From Cellulosilyticum sp. (lineage in GTDB: Bacteria; Bacillota; Clostridia; Lachnospirales; Cellulosilyticaceae): a DNA stretch of 64,000 nt. Made by a program: the position numbers and the translations under genes. Below, in pieces: positions 1 through 7,902 of this stretch. The stretch lies in the NCBI GenBank assembly GCA_015058045.1, contig SVDC01000002.1, positions 1-64,000 of the forward strand, in the 5' to 3' direction. A model generated the notes under the pieces. The model was given only the letters and a program-made list of their open reading frames with translations. It made no database searches and was not told where the DNA came from. Each line of letters begins with the position of its first letter. The first letter of the stretch is position 1.

Positions 1-572
1 GAAACTTGAACATTCACGGACTCATAGCCACCTGTAGAATGAGTACCGTTTGTTGTAATTTGTGTTGGATTTGTGCCACTTTTAGCTACAGCTTTTATCT
101 CTGAAGAGCCATCATGATAACCTTCTGGAATTTTATAAGAAGAACCAACCTGAACGTCCTTTGAAACTGCTCCAGAGAGGTATGTTTTTATAGCTCCAAG
201 AACACCTATTACAATAGGAAATTTAGACCCATTAGCCCCTACTGCTTTAGCTACATCTGTATTTTTTAAATCAGTAAGGGCATTAGAAAAAGACTGGTTT
301 AACCCATTTACTGCATCGGCTAAATCAGCTGCTGTCTCACCAGATGTAAACACATCATTTGTATTACATCTAATAACATCGTTTGAAATATCTTTTGCTT
401 CTGCGTTATCGTTTACAGCTGCTTTAACTACAGGCATATTGCCCATTTTAGAAAGACCAAATAACCCTGCCAAGCTGAGTATTCCCCATTTTTTTATGAA
501 ACTACGTCTGCTTGTTTTATTAGTATTTACGTTTTCGTCTTTTAATTCAATATTATTAAATTCTTGAGCCAC
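1..572 (-). CDS. Twin-arginine (Tat) signal protein, 3' end outside window
   Basis: About 190 residues are visible; the stop lies off the left edge. The start is GTG at 572, preceded by AGGAG. Residues 20-35 hold a textbook twin-arginine motif (TSRRSFIKKWG), then a hydrophobic stretch (ILSLAGLFGL) and VKAA, a plausible signal peptidase site. This predicts export in folded form by the Tat translocase encoded immediately upstream, with only 2 bases between the genes. The mature part has a short hydrophobic segment (FPIVIGVLGAIKTYL) and then a YKIPEGYHDGSSEI motif resembling the Y-x-IP-x-GYH-(D/N)-G repeat common in Firmicutes phage tail-fibre proteins. Function is unknown; a surface-exposed adhesive or tail-like protein is an inference. 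Confidence 0.8.
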   Translation of the reverse strand, partial: MAQEFNNIELKDENVNTNKTSRRSFIKKWGILSLAGLFGLSKMGNMPVVKAAVNDNAEAKDISNDVIRCNTNDVFTSGETAADLADAVNGLNQSFSNALTDLKNTDVAKAVGANGSKFPIVIGVLGAIKTYLSGAVSKDVQVGSSYKIPEGYHDGSSEIKAVAKSGTNPTQITTNGTHSTGGYESVNVQV

Positions 573-574
573 GA

Positions 575-820
575 TTATATTTCTCCTTTCATGGTGTTTT
601 TGACATCTTCTTTTACTTCTTTTATTGGATCTGTTATATCTTTGATAGACTCCATATATTTATCTTTTTCTTCTTTATAGGCTTTCGCACTCTTAGAGGC
701 TATAGAACTGATTTTGGCGAGTCCTTGGCCAATATCAGTTGCAACCTTGTCAGAGTCCTTCCCACTTAGTTTTACAACTAAGAATACGCCCACAAGAAGT
801 ATTACTGGTACCCATTCCAT
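575..820 (-). CDS. TatA/TatB-like small membrane protein
   Basis: An 81-residue protein with one N-terminal membrane helix followed by a long charged amphipathic helix, the TatA/TatB architecture. The start chosen is the ATG at 820: it has a GAGGAG ribosome site, and the resulting N-terminus (MEWVPVILLV) matches that of the neighbouring TatA (MEWIPVVAVI). A longer frame reaches 877 but overlaps tatC. It lacks the FG-x-K-x-x-P hinge of TatA (it has KLSGKDSDK), so a TatB-like role in substrate recognition is plausible. The start lies 2 bases beyond the tatC stop and its stop is 2 bases before the Tat substrate gene, so the four genes form one operon. Confidence 0.6.
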   Translation of the reverse strand: MEWVPVILLVGVFLVVKLSGKDSDKVATDIGQGLAKISSIASKSAKAYKEEKDKYMESIKDITDPIKEVKEDVKNTMKGEI

Positions 821-822
821 GA

Positions 823-1590
823 TTACTCCTCTACACACGAAGAAAGCTTTTCTTTCTTCCTCTCTATATGCTTGCAAATTAAAATACTAACTTCATATAA
901 ACCATACATCGGTACATCTACAAGTAAAGCTGTAAATATATCTGTTGTAGGTGTGATAATGTTCGATAGTGCCATAATAATGATTAGAGCTACCATCCTA
1001 CCCTTGCACATTGTCTGGCTTTTAATTAAGCCTAAAGTAGATAAAAAAGCCGCTACAAGCGGTATTTCAAATACAACACCCAAGGCTACTACCAAAGCCA
1101 CATAAAGGTCTGTGTATTTTTGAACACTTATTTGAGCTGTTATTTCTGTCTCAAGCCCTATTTGATAGAACATATTGAAAGAAAAAGGCATCAAGATAAA
1201 ATAGCTAAATGCCGCTCCTATCAAAAACAGAATAAGAGCAAATAAAAACACCTTAACAAGCTCAATCATTGGCCCATCGATGGCAGGCTTAATGAATATA
1301 AGTACTTGTGTAATAAAAAGAGGTAACGTAACAACAAAAGCAATAATAAATGATATTTTTATCTGTTGAGCCACAATCTCTATTGGAGACAAGTAAATAA
1401 ATTCATAACCTATTTGCCTACCACTGTTTAAAATAAAGTCTAGTATGGATTTACTAAAACAAAAGCTAATAGCAAATGATATAAGAAGCACAACGAAGCT
1501 TGATACAATGCCATTTCTCATTGCTCTAAAATGACCTGCATCACTATCATATACTTCTCGCCATTCAGCCTCTTTACTGTTCTTCTCCAT
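823..1590 (-). CDS. tatC: Sec-independent protein translocase TatC
   Basis: A 255-residue polytopic protein with six predicted membrane helices, the normal TatC size. Family marks seen: the periplasmic-loop YLSPIEIVAQQIK segment (P-x-E), the PLFITQVLIFIKPA segment, FEIP, and the C-terminal IITPTTD...PMYGLYEVSI signature. TatC binds twin-arginine signals and recruits TatA. Its ATG lies inside the 3' end of the upstream tatA (17-base overlap), so translation is probably coupled. A Tat translocase on a conjugative element next to its own RR-signal substrate suggests a private export route. Confidence 0.9.
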   Translation of the reverse strand: MEKNSKEAEWREVYDSDAGHFRAMRNGIVSSFVVLLISFAISFCFSKSILDFILNSGRQIGYEFIYLSPIEIVAQQIKISFIIAFVVTLPLFITQVLIFIKPAIDGPMIELVKVFLFALILFLIGAAFSYFILMPFSFNMFYQIGLETEITAQISVQKYTDLYVALVVALGVVFEIPLVAAFLSTLGLIKSQTMCKGRMVALIIIMALSNIITPTTDIFTALLVDVPMYGLYEVSILICKHIERKKEKLSSCVEE

Positions 1591-1753
1591 TTACTTCTTC
1601 CTCTTTTTTCGCATTATCAAAAGCATTTTTTGCTTCTTTCATCCATGCGTCAGCCCCTTCTTTACCTTGGCCAATAATTCTAGGAGCAAATTTCTTACCG
1701 CCAAAAAATAATACTGCAAAGCCAATAACGGCTACTACTGGTATCCATTCCAT
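1574..1753 (-). CDS. tatA: Twin-arginine translocase subunit TatA
   Basis: A 59-residue protein: N-terminal helix (MEWIPVVAVIGFAVLFFGG), the hinge motif FFGGKKFAP typical of TatA (FG-x(2)-K-x-x-P), then a lysine/glutamate-rich amphipathic helix. It forms the variable pore or membrane-thinning patch of the Tat translocase. Start at 1753, with AAAGGATATTAATT upstream. It is the first of the four-gene Tat operon and overlaps tatC by 17 bases. Confidence 0.85.
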   Translation of the reverse strand: MEWIPVVAVIGFAVLFFGGKKFAPRIIGQGKEGADAWMKEAKNAFDNAKKEEEVNGEEQ

Positions 1754-1768
1754 AATTAATATCCTTTC

Positions 1769-2917
1769 TTACTGTGCATTAACCATTGAATTATCAATGT
1801 AAAGCTTACCTGATATAGTTGCAGGTGGTGTTGCATTAGCATTAGCTAATAAGCTTAGCTGTAATGAACCATCACTCTGCTGATAAGTTACTGTATAACC
1901 TATTTTGCAGGAATCATCATAAACAACATTAATGTCTGAATAAGTCTTTAAATGCTCGTTTGAAATACCAACAGTTGCCTGGCCATCTGCCCAAGGAACG
2001 TCTACACTAAATTCTACTTCAAAGTAAACATCATACTTATCATCTAACTCATTTAACATTGCTGTAAGATCATTACATAGAGTAGTTAAATCATTTGCTG
2101 TCTTCAATGTTGCAGCATTAATCTTGTTTGTAAGCTCTGTTTTAGTCGCCTCATCTAATGCTGTATTGGCATTAATCAAATCTGTAAGCTTTGTTTTTGC
2201 ATCTCCCAGATTGTTGTTTGTATCATTAATGCTTGAATTAAGATTTGTAATATCATTCTTTAAAGCACTGATATCACTTCCGCTTCCCTTTTCATTTTCC
2301 TTTACTGAAGCTTCAACATCCTTAATAGATGACTTGATATCATTAATGCTGTTATCCTGAGCTGTATCTCTCTTTTCTGAAGCCTGCTTATTGTCAGTAA
2401 TCTGCTTTTGAATAGAGCCGAGCTCTGTTGTAGATGACCGAGTGATGTACTTTGCAATCTCTTCGTAGTCGTTTTCTGTAAAGTACTGAGAGAGATCTGA
2501 CTGCTTGAGTACGTTTTCAATGATATTCTTCTTTAAGTTTGTAATGAGCTGTTGCATCTGCTCATTAGATAAACTCATAAGGTCTGTACCCTTTAAAGTC
2601 TCTAATATCTCAGCTGTACATAATGTCTGCAGAGTTGCCATTTCCTCTTCATCAAGTTCAACTGTGTTACCGTTTTCATCTGTAATAGTAACAAGTCTTT
2701 CTTCTACAGCTTTCATAACCTCTTCGGTTATGCCTGCTGCAACCTCATCGTCTTCGATTGTTACTGTCTCAGTAAGACTTGTCTTTTGTTTTTGTATGTA
2801 AGCATATCCTAATGAACCGCCTACAAGCATAAGTACTAAGCAACCTATAATTACCTTCACAATAGCTTTAGGTTGCTTATCTGAAAAGCTCTGCTGTGGA
2901 GTATTTTGTGCTTTCAT
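1769..2917 (-). CDS. Membrane-anchored coiled-coil protein of unknown function
   Basis: A 382-residue protein. The start chosen is ATG 2917 with AAGGAGAGGAAT upstream; the frame extends 15 codons further without a better site. It has a short cytoplasmic N-terminus and one membrane helix (about residues 18-40, VKVIIGCLVLMLVGG). Residues ~50-300 are helical, rich in D/N/S/T/K with heptad character, and a C-terminal domain (~300-382) is probably beta. No enzyme motif was seen. It is 16 bases upstream of tatA, so it is the promoter-proximal gene of the Tat operon. It looks like an externally displayed stalk or fibre; partnership with the Tat substrate is an inference. Confidence 0.6.
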   Translation of the reverse strand: MKAQNTPQQSFSDKQPKAIVKVIIGCLVLMLVGGSLGYAYIQKQKTSLTETVTIEDDEVAAGITEEVMKAVEERLVTITDENGNTVELDEEEMATLQTLCTAEILETLKGTDLMSLSNEQMQQLITNLKKNIIENVLKQSDLSQYFTENDYEEIAKYITRSSTTELGSIQKQITDNKQASEKRDTAQDNSINDIKSSIKDVEASVKENEKGSGSDISALKNDITNLNSSINDTNNNLGDAKTKLTDLINANTALDEATKTELTNKINAATLKTANDLTTLCNDLTAMLNELDDKYDVYFEVEFSVDVPWADGQATVGISNEHLKTYSDINVVYDDSCKIGYTVTYQQSDGSLQLSLLANANATPPATISGKLYIDNSMVNAQ

Positions 2918-3001
2918 ATTCCTCTCCTTATCGTTATAAAAAGTCCTATTATTTAATTTCACTATTGCTAGAATAACATATAGTCATCATTAAAGCAATA
3001 T

Positions 3002-3030
3002 ATAACAGCATACAATCACTTTTTATTAAT
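3002..3030 (-). promoter_or_regulatory. AAAAGTGAT-class promoter for the Tat operon
   Basis: Minus strand: -35-like TTAATA, spacer containing AAAAGTGATTGTATGC, -10 TGTTAT. It is the most degenerate member of the conserved-spacer promoter class found at fourteen places in the window. It lies about 90 bases upstream of the coiled-coil gene at 2917. Confidence 0.55.
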
Positions 3031-3059
3031 TATATATAAATCACGCTTAATTCAAATAA

Positions 3060-3099
3060 AAACACTCCGTATTCTAAATTAAGAACTAACGGAGTGTTT
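3060..3099 (-). terminator. Rho-independent terminator of the virD4/topB operon
   Basis: Perfect 11-base arms AAACACTCCGT / ACGGAGTGTTT separated by an 18-base loop, followed on the minus strand by TTTTTAT. It lies 37 bases past the virD4 stop. Confidence 0.75.
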
Positions 3100-3136
3100 G
3101 TGATTATTCTGTTATGTACTTTTAGTTACTGGATAC

Positions 3137-5182
3137 TTATACATGCATCTGTCTTTGTTGTCTCATTTCATTTAGACCAAGCCTCTCGTACTGGCTATAA
3201 TCATCTGTATCCTCTTCGCCCCACTGACTATTCGAATAATTGTCAGTTTCGATACCGTCCCACTGATTAAATACATTATCATGTCTTTCGACTGCCTTTG
3301 CAAAATCAGCCTTGTCTTTCTTTACGAGCTCGATCCATTCATCATATTCGATTTCATATTCAAGCAATTCTTCTCTATCCATATCACCACTTGCTACTTT
3401 CTGTAGCATCTTAGAAATCCAAGCAGGAACATGCACTGCTGAATTGGTCTGTAGTAATGCATTAACAAATGGATGTTCCCAATAAGGCATTCTATACATG
3501 AACGCTGCATTATGACCAGACGATACTACCATAATCTCATTTGGAGCCATTCTATATATTCTACCAAGTGGAGCTACAGTATACTTTACTGGCTTTACCG
3601 ATACATGGTATTCGTCAAATCTCTTATCGAACTTATGCGATTTTGGATTCTCACTATACGAATAACTCTTTTCTAGTGCCGTACCAGTCCCTGCTCTATC
3701 AGAGAACCATTTGGCCGTCGTAGGCGAATTGGTTGACAGTAGTATCTGATAAGCAAAATCATTAAGTACTGACTCCCACACCAAATTAGGATACATAGAC
3801 ATAAGCTGTGGTAAATCCTGCAAGATGATTGTAAAGTCAATATTACGTCCTCTTGATGTTGCTGTAATTCTCTCAAAATCTGGAATACGACCAATATTTC
3901 TAAACTCATCAAGAAGGAATGTAACTCTACATGGAAGCTTCTTTTCTACTGTATTGTAATCTGCAAAATCAGTAAGTACGCCAATAACAAGCGTAAAGAA
4001 CAGTGCCTGGATAAATGTCATTGTACTTGAATGGTCTGACATTGATACAAAGTAAACCATCTGCTCTTGGCCAAGGTCAGAAAATGACACATCATCTTCT
4101 GAAATAAGCTTTTGTATAACCTTGTTTCCAAGAAGTGCAAGTCTGATACCAAGACCTGTCTGAGTATCACCTGCAACAGATTCAGATGCGTTTGCGAAAA
4201 TATCACCGTTTGAAGATGAACACTTGAGCATGCCCTGTAAATTCTTAGTATCATTTTCAGTAATCTGCAAGTAAATATCCTTAATTGTCTTCCTTTCTCC
4301 TGTAGGATCTTGCATGCTATATAAAATACCTGCAAGTAGCAGTGAACCTTCATTCTTTGTCCAGAAATCTTTTGGAAGCTCTCCTCCTGATGTATTTACC
4401 ATGATAGTGTTTGCGATATCAATAGCCTTCATTTCATCGTATACACCGCTCATTACATTAAATGAATCTGAATGCATCATAATGTGAGGGTTGAACTCAA
4501 TCATTCTACATTTAACGCCACAGGCCCTTAAAAACATTGCAAATCTTGCATAAGCTTCACCTTTTGAATCGGCAATTACAGCTGAATGGTTCTTTTCACG
4601 AGGTAGCTGCATTACAAATGTAGAAATAATACCTACACCTTTACCTGCACCAGGCTGACCAAATACAGCAACGTTGTTGTTCTTATTCTTTGGTGGATCT
4701 ATCTGATACATTTTTTGCTTATTAATTAGCCTTTGAATAAGAACCTTTTGATCTTCTTCGGATACATTTTTCTCTTCCAATTCTCTTTTTAAGGCATCAA
4801 TTTCTGGCTGCGGATTTTTCATATATCCTAAAAGGTATCCAGTAAGCTCTTTAATAGTGCCACCTTTCCACATGGCATCCATCTCAGCTTCATTAGCTAC
4901 CTCATCATCACCATATACTTTATCCCTTTCAGCAAGAGTAAATTGTCCCTGCTCAGTTTCAATGTCATTTCTCGTATCATGGGCGTACAAAGACATATAC
5001 CAAGTGAACGAAAACGCCATAACTATGATTGCTATAACAGATAATATAAATCCAAAGCCATTAACAAATAGCGTTAGATATGCGCCTAGTATAAAGAGAA
5101 GTAAGAACAATAAGTTCATTCCCTTTACGCTCCAAGGCATATATTTAAAAGCACCAATTATATTCTTTTTAAAATTTTCCAT
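3137..5182 (-). CDS. virD4: VirD4/TraG-family type IV coupling ATPase
   Basis: 681 residues. Two N-terminal membrane helices (residues ~15-60), then a cytoplasmic RecA-like ATPase. Walker A is GQPGAGKG (~residue 174) and Walker B is VTFLLDEFRNIGRIPDF (~residue 425), with a TraG/TraD-type arrangement. Coupling proteins feed the relaxase-DNA complex into the type IV channel; here it would pair with the VirB4 ATPase at the right end of the window. The C-terminus is acidic and Q/D rich, as expected for a partner-binding tail. The gene follows topB by 11 bases and the pair ends at the terminator near 3080. Confidence 0.9.
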   Translation of the reverse strand: MENFKKNIIGAFKYMPWSVKGMNLLFLLLFILGAYLTLFVNGFGFILSVIAIIVMAFSFTWYMSLYAHDTRNDIETEQGQFTLAERDKVYGDDEVANEAEMDAMWKGGTIKELTGYLLGYMKNPQPEIDALKRELEEKNVSEEDQKVLIQRLINKQKMYQIDPPKNKNNNVAVFGQPGAGKGVGIISTFVMQLPREKNHSAVIADSKGEAYARFAMFLRACGVKCRMIEFNPHIMMHSDSFNVMSGVYDEMKAIDIANTIMVNTSGGELPKDFWTKNEGSLLLAGILYSMQDPTGERKTIKDIYLQITENDTKNLQGMLKCSSSNGDIFANASESVAGDTQTGLGIRLALLGNKVIQKLISEDDVSFSDLGQEQMVYFVSMSDHSSTMTFIQALFFTLVIGVLTDFADYNTVEKKLPCRVTFLLDEFRNIGRIPDFERITATSRGRNIDFTIILQDLPQLMSMYPNLVWESVLNDFAYQILLSTNSPTTAKWFSDRAGTGTALEKSYSYSENPKSHKFDKRFDEYHVSVKPVKYTVAPLGRIYRMAPNEIMVVSSGHNAAFMYRMPYWEHPFVNALLQTNSAVHVPAWISKMLQKVASGDMDREELLEYEIEYDEWIELVKKDKADFAKAVERHDNVFNQWDGIETDNYSNSQWGEEDTDDYSQYERLGLNEMRQQRQMHV

Positions 5183-5193
5183 TTCTTACCTTT

Positions 5194-7719
5194 CTATCTT
5201 CGGCCTTTACCGCCCTTTCTGCTTTTTGGCTTGAATTCCAGTTTTATATTTGCACCATCGAGGACAAATTTTGCCGTCATAGATTTTCCGTCTTTTTTCT
5301 TTAGTCCAGATATATAGTCTGTAGAGCCTTTTGATAATAAGTTTTCTATTTCCCCAAAAGGAATCCACTGTTTAAAGGCATATTTTTGGATTTTAAGGCC
5401 ACAATTACAAGCATAATCAAAATCTGTGCCTGTCATAGTAGACTTGCAATTTGGGCATTCTATAGTATCTGGATAGCTTCCTTTTGCAAGCTTACCTTTC
5501 TTAGGCTTAGATACAAATTTAACTGTAGTGCCCTCAAGTACAAGCTTTGCCGAAAATGATTTGCCTTCTTTATTTACAAAGCCTGACAAATACTCTGTTT
5601 CACCTTTTTCAACAAGCTTATCAAGCTCACTTCCAGGCACCCAACCCTTGCACAAATACTTAGGAATTGATAAACCGCAGGAACATTCATATTTGAAATT
5701 ATCTCCTACTATTTCACTTCCACAGTTAGGGCAAGTGTATTTATCCTTATACTGGTCTTGAATATTTCTCTTTTCATTTGTTATTTCACCAGTAGCAAAA
5801 GCCTTAATAGCATCGCTGATCTGCTGCATTTCATCTGACGTTTTTAGTCTATTTACATTACCTGCTACGTCAGCATTAAGCTTTGCTTCATAATCTGCTT
5901 TTCTTATCTTCTTTTCCTCTACTTGAGATAATCCCTTTTCCCAAGAAGCTGTCATGTTTGGCTTAAGAAGATTTGGAATAGTGGCATATACTATCTCATA
6001 AATAATTTCCCCTAGTACTGTTGAATATACAGCTTGTGTCTTTTTATTTGACGATATATAGCCAATACTAAGCAACTTATCGATAATGTCACCACGGGTA
6101 GCTGATGTACCAATACCAGACTCTTTAATCTGTTCTCTTAAGGCTTCATCTTCTATTAACTTTCCTGCATTTTCCATGGCAAGAATAATTGAACCTGTAT
6201 CATATCTTGTAGGAGCTGAAGTTTTTCCTTCTTTTATTTCATATGTACCAGGATAACTTCCTCCTTTTGCAAGAGTTGACAAATCTTTACTGTTAGCAGG
6301 GATATCTCCTGTAACTTCTAAAAAGCCTTTATCTACAAGTACTTTACTTGTACCAAAGAATGTTTCATCGCCTGACATTAATTTAATAGTGGTTTTCTCG
6401 AATACCGCAGGTGGATAGAATATACTTAAAAATCTCTTGCAGATTAAATCATATACTTCTTTTTCAATATCCGTTAAACCATGTGGGGTAACTCCAGTTG
6501 GAATAATAGCGTAGTGATCTGTAACTTTTGAATCATCTACATACTTCTTTCCACTCTTTCCAATCTTTCTATTGTTATTTAAAATATCTTCCGCTATAGC
6601 CTTAAATTCGCCTTTTGCTAGACCTTTTATGTTATTGTATATTACAGCTTCAATTGCTGTTGTAAGTACTCTAGCATCTGTTCTAGGGTACGTTGTAAGC
6701 TTCTTTTCATATAGTGACTGAGCTATATCAAGTGTTTCTGATGGTGACAGTTTCCTTGATAACTTCTTAGTACAATCGCCCTGAAGCTCTGCTAATGAAT
6801 ACAAAAGAGGAGCATACTTTCTTTCTTTTTCTACACTCTTTTCTGTACACTCTAAATTAGGATATTTTGCTCTTTCTGCTAAGAAGTTCTTAGCATCGCT
6901 TTCATTTAAAAAACCTATATCCTGGTACAGTGAAGGGCTTGTAAATATAGATGTGTTTGGAGTAGCCTTCCACTCAAATTCATTATCATTTACTTTTGCT
7001 ATAACTCTATAAAAGGTAGTAGGCTTAAAGCCTGATATTGCTCTTTCTCTATCTACTACCATACCAAGTACACAAGTCATAACCCTGCCAATCTGAAGTG
7101 GGATATTCTTTGACAATGACGCTGCATTTTTGGCCAAGTTACCATACTTAAGTGAGAGTATTCGTGAGTAATTAATACCAATGAGGTAATCCTCTATAGC
7201 TCTCATATATCCTGCGTTGATATATGGCGTATAATCCTTTAAATCCTTAGCGTCTTTAATTCCTCTTAGAATTTCAGCTTCAGTCTGAGAATCAATCCAT
7301 ACTACTTTTACAGGCACATTTGCTGTATGGCCCGCTTCTTGAAGTATTAGACATTGGATATACAAACCTTCTCGTCCAGAGTCACCTGCAAGATAGATTT
7401 TATCGATTGGAAATTCCTTTGAATTATATAGTTTCTTTACCACCGAAAACTGGTGCTTTGTATTTCCTGAATTAATAACTTCATACTTGTATGATTTAGG
7501 AATAAAAGGCAAGGTGGCTATATCCCATTTTTTTAATGCTTCATCATAGCTCTCGGGGTAGCTCATGGTAATTAAATGACCATAAGACCAGGTTATAGCC
7601 CATGAGTCACTTAAAAAATATCCTCTTTTTTTATCAGCAGCAGAAAAAGGCACCTTTAGTGCCTTTGCAAATTCTTCCGCAACCGATGGTTTCTCACATA
7701 TAATTACACTTCTTGACAT
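5194..7719 (-). CDS. topB: DNA topoisomerase III (type IA), conjugation-associated
   Basis: 841 residues. The N-terminal TOPRIM domain starts SVIICEKPSVAEEFAKAL. The catalytic tyrosine sits in LTTYPRTDARVL (~residue 334), and SGIGTSATRGDII and the preceding region match the type IA core. The C-terminus has two copies of a CPNC...C-x-CG zinc-ribbon repeat (~690-740 and ~775-830), each followed by the GxF/YxSGxxxKxGKSF segment typical of plasmid TopB proteins. It decatenates and relaxes single-strand-containing DNA, useful in plasmid replication and transfer. Start at ATG 7719 with GAGGTTATT upstream. Operon with virD4. Confidence 0.93.
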   Translation of the reverse strand: MSRSVIICEKPSVAEEFAKALKVPFSAADKKRGYFLSDSWAITWSYGHLITMSYPESYDEALKKWDIATLPFIPKSYKYEVINSGNTKHQFSVVKKLYNSKEFPIDKIYLAGDSGREGLYIQCLILQEAGHTANVPVKVVWIDSQTEAEILRGIKDAKDLKDYTPYINAGYMRAIEDYLIGINYSRILSLKYGNLAKNAASLSKNIPLQIGRVMTCVLGMVVDRERAISGFKPTTFYRVIAKVNDNEFEWKATPNTSIFTSPSLYQDIGFLNESDAKNFLAERAKYPNLECTEKSVEKERKYAPLLYSLAELQGDCTKKLSRKLSPSETLDIAQSLYEKKLTTYPRTDARVLTTAIEAVIYNNIKGLAKGEFKAIAEDILNNNRKIGKSGKKYVDDSKVTDHYAIIPTGVTPHGLTDIEKEVYDLICKRFLSIFYPPAVFEKTTIKLMSGDETFFGTSKVLVDKGFLEVTGDIPANSKDLSTLAKGGSYPGTYEIKEGKTSAPTRYDTGSIILAMENAGKLIEDEALREQIKESGIGTSATRGDIIDKLLSIGYISSNKKTQAVYSTVLGEIIYEIVYATIPNLLKPNMTASWEKGLSQVEEKKIRKADYEAKLNADVAGNVNRLKTSDEMQQISDAIKAFATGEITNEKRNIQDQYKDKYTCPNCGSEIVGDNFKYECSCGLSIPKYLCKGWVPGSELDKLVEKGETEYLSGFVNKEGKSFSAKLVLEGTTVKFVSKPKKGKLAKGSYPDTIECPNCKSTMTGTDFDYACNCGLKIQKYAFKQWIPFGEIENLLSKGSTDYISGLKKKDGKSMTAKFVLDGANIKLEFKPKSRKGGKGRR

Positions 7720-7881
7720 AATAACCTCTACTTTTGATTATGCTTATGCATAACGTTATCGTTTTATTTGCTATTATTAACCAATATTAAAAATCTATAA
7801 TATAAATTACTTTCGGATACCTCAGGCGTACGTTATCGCTCTATTTTAAGTAACCAATTAACAATAAAATGTTTATTAGTC
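7720..7881 (-). repeat. tnpB 3' flank: imperfect repeats, probable guide-RNA/right-end region
   Basis: This 160-base stretch between tnpB and topB has two copies of an ACGTTATCG-containing segment followed by TTTTATT/TCTATTTT and TTAACC/GTAACC (about 7752-7785 and 7829-7855). It also holds small hairpins such as GCGATAACGTACGC. In IS200/IS605 elements the omega (re) RNA is encoded at the 3' end of tnpB, so this is where it would lie. The exact element end cannot be set by eye. It also contains the topB ribosome site. Confidence 0.4.
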
Positions 7882-7902
7882 AGCATTGCTTATGCAACGC
7901 TT
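7882..7902 (-). repeat. Hairpin overlapping the tnpB stop codon
   Basis: The arms GCGTTGC / GCAATGC (one G-U) around ATAA form a 7-base-pair stem that includes the tnpB stop codon. Hairpins at the 3' end of tnpB are typical of the guide-RNA scaffold or right end of these elements. Confidence 0.45.
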
